Of a stretch of 64,000 nt of DNA, positions 57,358 through 64,000 are shown one piece after another. Each line of letters starts with the position of its first letter. The first letter of the stretch is position 1. The notes under the pieces are model-generated. The model searched no databases. It saw only the letters and a program-made list of their open reading frames with translations, and was not told the origin of the DNA. Source of the stretch: Saposhnikovia divaricata (Eukaryota > Streptophyta > Magnoliopsida > Apiales > Apiaceae). Position numbers and translations under genes: made by a program. Location of the stretch: NCBI GenBank assembly GCA_036435485.1, contig CM071598.1, positions 178,136,148 through 178,200,147 on the forward strand, read 5' to 3'.

Positions 57358-60300
57358 ATGGCAACCAAGAATTTTGTGGCTCAGGGATTAACTTTTGTTA
57401 CAAACAACTATGCTGCAATCCTAGACACTGCTAAAGCCCCAGAATCATTTCATCTGATTCAAAACTTCTTAAGAGACTCTGAAATTGGTAAGGCTCTTGT
57501 CCAACCGGAGAAACTCTCGGCCACACAAATCTCTACCTTCTGGAGAAACTCGGTTTATGATGATGGTGGAGAGAATGGGACTCCATCAATTGTGTTTACC
57601 TATGAAGATCAAGAGTTTGTCATAACTCCTGCAACTGTTCGTGAGGTTTTGGATTTTGACACTCACACTTCATACTCTGTGGCTGTAGAGGGTCAATTAA
57701 AAGAAATGTTAAAGCAAATAAGGTTTTCTGCTCCTTTGGATAAGATTGGGAATGTCAAAAGGCCAGGGCTCAGGAAGGAGTGGAGCTTCTTCTTTGATTG
57801 CATTACTCGAGCATTTGGCAAGAAGGTCACCAACTGGGATGCAATTCCTGGTGAAAGTCTTCAAATCGGGTATTCTCTTCTTAATGGGAGTAACTTTGAT
57901 TTTGGTCATCTTGTACTTATGAATTTAGGTGAAAAACTTGCAGAGTCTAATACAACTGTTTATTTCTCACGTTTCTGTCAATGTCTATTCTCTGCTTGTT
58001 TACCTAATTTGGCAATTACTGATGAGGATGTTATACAACCTTTCCAATGTCATAAGAGAATGTTTTCTGGTTTGACAAATAAGGATGCTAACAAAGAGCA
58101 TGTACCAGAGTTTATCTATCCTCTTGCCCTCAGAAACTTTCTCAACCAACCACAAGAACAACAAGAACCACAACACGAACCAATCATTGAACTTTCACAG
58201 TCACCACCTCAACCCACAAACACTGAACCTTCTCAACCTACTAACACTGACCCACCTCAAACCATAAACACTGAACCAATCACTAAACCTACATCTCCAC
58301 CTACAATTACTACTACTTCACAACCACAATCTTTATCACACCCTCAACCTCAACCACAATCAAAACCAAAGAAACCAAAGAAAAGCAAGGCTATAAGGCC
58401 ATCAAGAAAACAGAGGATTGCTGAAGCTTCTAAGCCAAAGAAGGTTAGAAAGGAAAGGGCTAACAAACCTAAGTCTCCTTCTATACTTGATGATTTTGTC
58501 TCAGAAGAAGAGAGAGCAGAAGTGAATCCTCCAGCTAAGAGAAGGAGAGTAATTCTTGAAGACTCTGATGAAGAACTAAATGTTGAAGCTCCAGAGGATA
58601 TTTATAAGGAAATACTTGCTGTTGATATTTATATGGATGAAATTCTTGAACCATTGTTCCCATTCTCTGAGAACATGGACATTCCAATCTCTTCACCTGC
58701 TGTATTCTCTTAGGCAACTGATACAGTAAATCAAACCACCTTGGTACATGAAGAAACAGTGGCTTCTCATACTGAGTTAATCTCTGATGCTCATCAATCT
58801 TTTGAACAGGGTGAGGAAATTGATCAATCACCTAAGGAGATAAACTCTGAGCCTATTGTGCAACCTGCAGAGGATATTGTAAAGCCTGTTGCAGAGAATG
58901 TTGAACCTACTGCTGAAACTGTTGCAGAGGATGTTGTTGAGACTGTTGAAACTGTTGATGCATCTATTCCAATTCCTGACTCCACTCATCATGTTGAAGC
59001 TGAGATTGAAGTTGAAACTGAAGGGAATACTGAGTCAAGCTCTTCTCAGAGTTTACCAGTCCAAACTGATGCTAAAGTTAAGAATTTTGCTAGTCCTTCA
59101 TATCAAGCAGATGCTGAAGAAGAACAATATGAACAATTTTCAAATGACTGGTACAAGGACACTTGTATCTTTCCTGTTGCAAGAGCATCTGAATTTGTCA
59201 AGAGAACTTCTAGAACAATTACAAATCCAGAGATTCTATCTTGTCTCAAGGCTACGGTTGTACAAGTGAAGACTCTCAATTCTAGGTTTGATCTGTGTCA
59301 AAAGGCAACTTCTGATGTTCGAGGTGATGTTTTCAGAGGAGATGATATGATTAAACTTGACAACAAGAACAAATTTCAATATCTTTCTCAGAATCAAGAA
59401 ACTTTGTCTCACAGGCTGAGCAAAATTGAAGCAAACCTGATATGTCTTTAAAAATTGATTCTATTGCTACCTCCCTGGAGCTAATCACATCTATTTTTAT
59501 GCCTGATGATGTCAAAAAGGGGGAGAGAGTTGCTAAAGACAAATGCAAGCAATCTCAAACTCTGATCAGAAAGGATAATGCTGGAGATGGAGGAGCAAGT
59601 AATAAAGGCATGGGCAAAACTGAAGAACTTCAAACTCTAAAATCTAGCAAGTCTTCTAAATCACAGTTTGTCGGGATACACACTGATACCCAAGGTACTT
59701 CAAAGACCAAGAGTTTGCTATTATCTTCTAATCCACAGACTGATGAGGAGTTGGCTGCTAAGTTGTTTATTGAAGAAAATGAGGAAGGAGCTACAATTGA
59801 AGATATTAAAGCTGAAGAAAAGAGTTTACAAGAAGAACATCTCAGCTTTAAAGTCTGGAAAGTTAAAGAAAGGAAAAGCTCCTAGGCCTGTTCTTAAAGG
59901 CATTGTGATCAAGGAAAATGTTGATGCTGGTCAAAGATCACATTTATCAAAGAAATCAACAGAAGCAGAAGCTAAACTCAAGCTGAAAGGCATTGAAGGA
60001 GAAGTTTCAAAGAAGAAAGATACAACCTCTATTTCTACACAAGTTATACAGAAGAAAGAAAACATAACCTCTGTTGCTACACAAGTTGTGTCTAGACCTT
60101 TATCTTCTCAGTTGCAATCAGTTTTTGGTAAAGGAACACTTCATGATCCAAATCTATTATCTGGAGTTTCTATGGATTTTTCTGATGGAAGAGCTTTGTC
60201 TGGTAAGGTTGGAAACAATAAGGGTGGTCTAGGCTCACACAAAGACAAAAGGCAATATACTGGTCCCAGAGATCCTTCTTCACTGGCTGTTCCAGGTCGT

Positions 60301-60888
60301 GGTGTCACTCAAGAGAGTTTGGACAGACTGGAATCATTATAGTTGGTTTATTAGAAGAGTTTAAAGAAGGATTTTCTCTTGTACTTTATGGCTGATGGGA
60401 TAGTATTTAGAATTGGTGAGAATGATATTGGCTTGAAATATTGGGAAGAATTAGAATATGTTCTATATCTTTTCAAGGTGAATAGTCAAAGGACTCAATT
60501 AGTTGCAAATGTGCTCAGACAGAAAATGCTCCAGAATTTGGCAATCAGATGGATGAAGTGCAATAGCAGATATGTTCTTAAGTACAGAGACTGGAATGGA
60601 AATCTTATTGAAATGAAGAAGGGTACTGCAAAATTAAAAACTGATTTGGGAATCACAGTACTTGACTTCAATTTACAGTCAGATGAAGTCAAATTTATTA
60701 GGCTGGGAAATGAGATGAGGAGAAACAAAATCTATGATCTTAGATCTGCTATCTATCAGATAGATGAGAGTGATCCTCAGTTAAGAGAAATTAAGGAAGC
60801 TATGAAGATTGAGCTTGAAAATGCAGAGAGAAGATTGCTTATAGATTATCTCAGAACAACACCAGATCTTGAGGAGATTAGAGATTAA
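57358..60888 (+). pseudogene. Copia-3 extra 3' gene, decayed
   Basis: ATG 57358 opens 451 codons ending at TAG 58711-58713 and continuing in frame from 58714 to 59451. A frameshift near 59440 and another near 59850 follow, then stops near 60340-60360, then a last block to TAA at about 60886. The first part (FWRNSVYDDGG, TPATVREVLDFD, FCQCLFSACLPNLA) resembles the plant retrotransposon-associated family I recall as PF20167. Next come a Pro/Thr/Gln repeat region and a basic stretch (KPKKPKKSKAIRPSRKQR) that looks like a nuclear signal. The last block (60379-60888) is homologous to the Copia-4 frame at 62445-62846 (YVLYL, DLRSAIYQIDE against NLRAGIYQINE). No membrane segment is seen, so env function is unlikely. 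Confidence 0.75.
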
Positions 60889-61043
60889 AGTCTGTAAGAA
60901 TTTTCTTGTTATCTGTAGATTTTTGTTAAGTCAAGTTTAAACTCTGCTTATTTTAATAAACATTATGTTTGTATGAAATTGTTTTGACATCATCAATTAT
61001 TGTTAACTTGTGCATTTTTACTAATGAACAAGTTGGGGGAGAT

Positions 61044-61600
61044 TGTTAAATATAATTGATATGGTTAATATCAGTGTTTAAGTTTTGCAGGGAAAAACAG
61101 AGTTTAAACAGGAAGCAGTCAGAGTTTAGTTAAACTCTGACAGTTAGAAGCTGAATAGAGTTTGCTATACGCTGACAATGGAAGCTCGACAGAGTTTGTT
61201 AAACTCTGTCTGGAGGAAGCGTCTACTTGTCAACAGTGTTTGAAGAATTATTGAAGATAATTATGGAAGTAATATCTTTGAAGATTGGATAGTTGTCAAA
61301 GAGATTGAGTTGACTAAGGAGACGTGTAGCAATCGTAATTGATAACAATTGTATAGCTAATTGATAGGAGTATCAATTATCGATTGTATAGCAGCTGTAT
61401 ATTATATAAATACAGTTAGGTTAACCCTAGAAGGGTAATCAATCGTGTAATACAATATCTTTCATTGTAACCTAAGCAACTCTCGGTGATAATTTACATC
61501 ACTAAGAGAGAAGTTAATTCAAACAGTTTTTAAAGTTTTTAAAGAACTTATTTTTATTCTCTCATACTTAGTTGATTATAAGTGTGTATTCGGCCTAACA
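61044..61600 (+). repeat. Copia-3 3' LTR
   Basis: Follows the purine tract and precedes the AGGTA duplication. Same six AAACTCTG-type words as the 5' copy. Confidence 0.95.
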
Positions 61601-61613
61601 AGGTAGTTTAAGG

Positions 61614-61614
<1 letters not shown>

Positions 61615-61660
<46 letters not shown>
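61615..61660. repeat. TA microsatellite
   Basis: About 23 TA units in the Mutator-like element, next to the Copia-3 insertion. A degenerate Stowaway-like sequence may follow (61661-61850). Confidence 0.9.
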
Positions 61661-61661
<1 letters not shown>

Positions 61662-62444
61662 TCCTTTGTTTCTGTTAATAGTTGCTTGACTTTTGGCAGG
61701 TACTTTAATGAATTTTTAATGAGTTTTAATTTTGCATAGTAAATTTTATTTTTTTTCAAAATTTTTTTTGTGAATAAAAAAATACAATCAAAATTTTAAT
61801 TTACAAAAAGAAATTTTAATAAAGTACGTGCCAAAAGGAAACATAAGAAGTATATATTAACATGAAATATGATTTTAATTTCATATTTTTTAAATTTCAA
61901 ATTAAGAGCAAAAAAACCTTTTAAAGTTTAGAAGTAATAATACATTAATGAAATTAGTAATATTAAATATTGTTAATTCTAAATTAATTTTTAACCATGG
62001 TTAAGAAAAAATTAACTAGAAGGGTCCTTTTGTACCCTAAAATTAAATAGAGGGGTGTATTTGGTCCTTTTAATATTACAAGGGTGTATATGTTCCTACA
62101 CATATATTACAGAGGTGTTTTTGCTCCTTAACCCAATTACATACGACACTTAATACATATCTTGCATGATAGCTGCCTTCCTATAATTTAGGAACTGACG
62201 TATCAATCTTCCTTGATCTCTGAACTGATGTAAATCTTCACGTAATCCTGATCAGCTTCCAATCCTGATAGCAACCTAATACTGACATCGCATTACTGAT
62301 GACGTCAGCATTAGTACCTGATCAGTAGTAGTCCAGATCCTGACATCACTTGAATCAATATCTAACAATCTCCCCCAATTTGTACTTTATGAAATAAAGC
62401 ACAAATTCCTTGATTCAGTGATGTCAAAAACTCAAAACAAAATG

Positions 62445-64000
62445 TTATATAAAATCATCAGGCTTGGTCTCAAAAATTCTCACAAAGAAATTACTCATCT
62501 TCAAGAAACTTGAAAGTAACTCTTCTTCTTTACTTTCGAGAATTTGAACCAGTCTTTTCTTCAGATTCTTGAATTCTTCATCTTCCTCATTAATCTGATA
62601 AATACCTGCCCTGAGATTTTGAATTGAGCTTCTTGGTAAGTATAACTCTCCCAACAATAGATAGACAATCTCTTCCCCATCAGGATTCAGAGATAATTGT
62701 TCTTGACCAAACATCACTTCTTTAATAGCAGAATTTCTTTGCATTTCAACTTCTTGACCTACTGTATTCAAGTACATGGGAGTATAATTACTATCATACC
62801 TTGACCCTCCATCTAAATATCTCAGTCTGATTGTTCTGAGAATCATGCTACATCAGTTATTGTAAACACCAGCTTCCTTATCATGAATCCTTTTACCCTC
62901 AAGCAGATAAAGAACATATTTTAGTTCTTTTGTTGATTTGCATAACACCTCATGAATAGTCAGCTTCTTGACACTCTTGTCTTTCATGAAATACAACAAC
63001 TTTTCTATCTTCTTAGAACCAGCATGACAATCAGCAACAATTGAAACAGCTTCTAGTTTCCATAGATCATTAGCAGTTAATTCATCACCAATTTTGTTAA
63101 CCAGAACATGCTGATCTGTCTGAGCTGTAGACACAAACTCTGATTCCCGAGACCCAATTGCTCCTCTTGTGTTAGGTTCCAGTCCCTTCAAATCAGATTG
63201 AATTCTCGTCCATAGTGATGGAGACTTATCATTCTTAGAAGGTTTAACTTTTTGAACTACATGAGGTTCAGAAATTATTCCACCAGATCTAAAAACAGCT
63301 GGTCAAGTATGATTCATCTCATCAACCTTCTTCCACTTGTCTTCTTTCTTTTTGAAATGTGGTTCATCAGATTTTTCTTATTTAGCTTGTTTGTTGCTAT
63401 CATACCATAACTTCTTATCAGAATTGAAAACATCTCTCAAGTACCTCTCACTTTCTTTGTCAACAATATTTCTTCCTCTTTCCCTGATTTCTTTTTCTTT
63501 TTCAAACCTACTGAATCTTTCTTGATCAATCTTCAAGTTCACCTCATCAACTTCCAGATTATGGAATTCAACTACAACAGTAAGAATCATAACTTCAAGT
63601 TCTTTCAAGATTTAGCTTCATCAGGATCAGTAATTGCAGCTTGAGTAGTTCCAATAGCCATATTCTGTACTTTCACAGCAACTTTACTTTTTCTAGCTAT
63701 CAATGAATTTTCCTCTCCAATTTCTTCAGGTACATTTCCAATTTCTTCAGGTACATTGAATATGTTGTCTAGAACCATTTCAAGAAATAGTGGAGTTTTC
63801 TTCTTTTTACCTTTCTGAGGATCTTCAGTTATCTCCTCTATTGTGATTCCACTAGACCTTGTCTGTCTTGAACTTGTCTGAACAGGCTTTCTTCCTCTAC
63901 CTCTTCTGCCTCTTCCTCTACCTGCAGCAGGAGTTTCTTTCTGTTTGGCAATTTCCTCAAGAATCCTTTTTTGTTCTTCTAATATCTCTTAAGTGCTCAT
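62445..64000 (-). pseudogene. Copia-4 extra 3' gene, C-terminal part
   Basis: A minus-strand frame continues from the right edge with several stops: TAA at 63378-63380 and TGA at 62853-62855 share one frame. From the right edge the product shows a Glu/Lys-rich start, an RG-rich AT-hook-like stretch (RGRGRRGRGRKP), a Lys-rich middle, and a final block LGELYLPRSSIQNLRAGIYQ. The final block matches the last block of the Copia-3 extra gene. Its position just before the purine tract and LTR matches the extra genes of Copia-1 and Copia-3. Pseudogene of unknown function. Confidence 0.65.

Larger units (their letters stand above)
49170..61600 (+). mobile_element. Copia-3: Sirevirus-like Ty1/copia retrotransposon
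   Basis: LTRs of 557 bp (49170-49726 and 61044-61600) with about 15 differences by eye. Perfect AGGTA duplication (49165-49169 and 61601-61605). PBS TGGTATCAGGGC (49729-49740) and purine tract GTTGGGGGAGAT (61032-61043). Interior: gag, protease plus start of integrase, a foreign LTR (52771-54059), RT-RNase H, a long untranslated stretch and a decayed extra gene. Most of the integrase core is missing, so this copy cannot integrate on its own. Confidence 0.95.
48087..62134. mobile_element. Mutator-like element, non-autonomous, carrying Copia-3
   Basis: The ends are perfect inverted repeats over at least 20 bp (GGGTTAAGGAGCAAAAACAC at 48087, and its complement ending at 62134). They continue as weaker similarity for about 190 bp. 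The 9-bp duplication AATTACATA flanks it (48078-48086 and 62135-62143). Long TIRs with a 9-bp duplication are the Mutator hallmark. Without Copia-3 the element is about 1.6 kb and has no transposase. It sits in the Copia-4 LTR. Confidence 0.88.
47808..64000 (-). mobile_element. Copia-4: Sirevirus-like element, 3' end only in window
   Basis: A minus-strand LTR runs from TGTTACCCAG (47808) to CTAACA (62367) but is split by the Mutator-like element: 47808-48086 plus 62144-62367, about 500 bp in all. The purine tract TTGGGGGAGA (plus-strand TCTCCCCCAA, 62369-62378) follows. Leftward extra-ORF remnants lie at 62445-64000. The pol region and 5' LTR are beyond the right edge. The LTR end carries TTAGAAGGGGGTTGAATAC, like the motif near the ends of Copia-1 and the 52771 LTR. 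Confidence 0.8.

Noticed and set aside
61661..61850. Degenerate Stowaway MITE next to the TA repeat
   Set aside because: CTCCTTTGTTTC and its rough inverse GAAACATAAGAAG are suggestive, but the ends are too diverged to call.

Overview
This is a piece of a plant nuclear genome, very probably a eudicot. It has two host-type gene signals with plant introns, many Ty1/copia LTR retrotransposons primed by initiator tRNA-Met, and a dense set of plant MITEs. The only complete host gene is a seven-exon bHLH transcription factor of the bHLH112 type (30665-33059, minus strand). Almost everything else is mobile DNA. I could not fix the species.

Layout. 1-1059: a LINE endonuclease reading off the left edge on the minus strand. 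2057-2549: a MITE in a TA microsatellite, packed with TGACGTGGC palindromes. 2985-17845: a non-autonomous LTR element (TGATA...TATCA ends, CTTAC target duplication) made largely of tandem repeats. It was split by a Sirevirus-like copia element on the minus strand (Copia-1, 6017-15644) that landed inside a 94-bp tandem array. 18173-19706: a Helitron. 19822-22704: Tourist-like MITEs and a dead hAT transposase that carries a Stowaway MITE. 23058-28346: a short-LTR copia element (Copia-2) with almost identical LTRs but a defective polyprotein. 29401-30115: an orphan CACTA end and a Stowaway MITE. 30665-33160: the bHLH gene and its promoter.

37385-42384 is a 5.0-kb CACTA transposon with a TAG duplication. 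It contains exons 2-4 of a PIP aquaporin gene joined to an unrelated leader exon, which is a gene-capture (Pack-CACTA-like) structure. 42624-47807 holds two related minus-strand LTRs with internal sequence rich in short hairpins.

47808 to the right edge is a nest five levels deep. A tandem-repeat LTR element was hit by a minus-strand Sirevirus-like element (Copia-4). Its LTR was hit by a Mutator-like element (48087-62134, 9-bp duplication). That was hit by a plus-strand Sirevirus-like element (Copia-3, 49170-61600, AGGTA duplication). Its integrase gene was in turn hit by another element, of which one LTR survives (52771-54059).

Three unexplained patterns stand out. First, each Sirevirus-like element carries its own private short motif in many copies in U3. 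In Copia-1 and Copia-3 the motif also runs through the gene body, in more than one reading frame. Second, the gag-pol boundary of both elements has the same design: gag stop, a pyrimidine-rich stretch, a stop in the pol frame, then an AG directly before pol. Third, the Sirevirus-like elements carry an extra 3' gene with its own leader.
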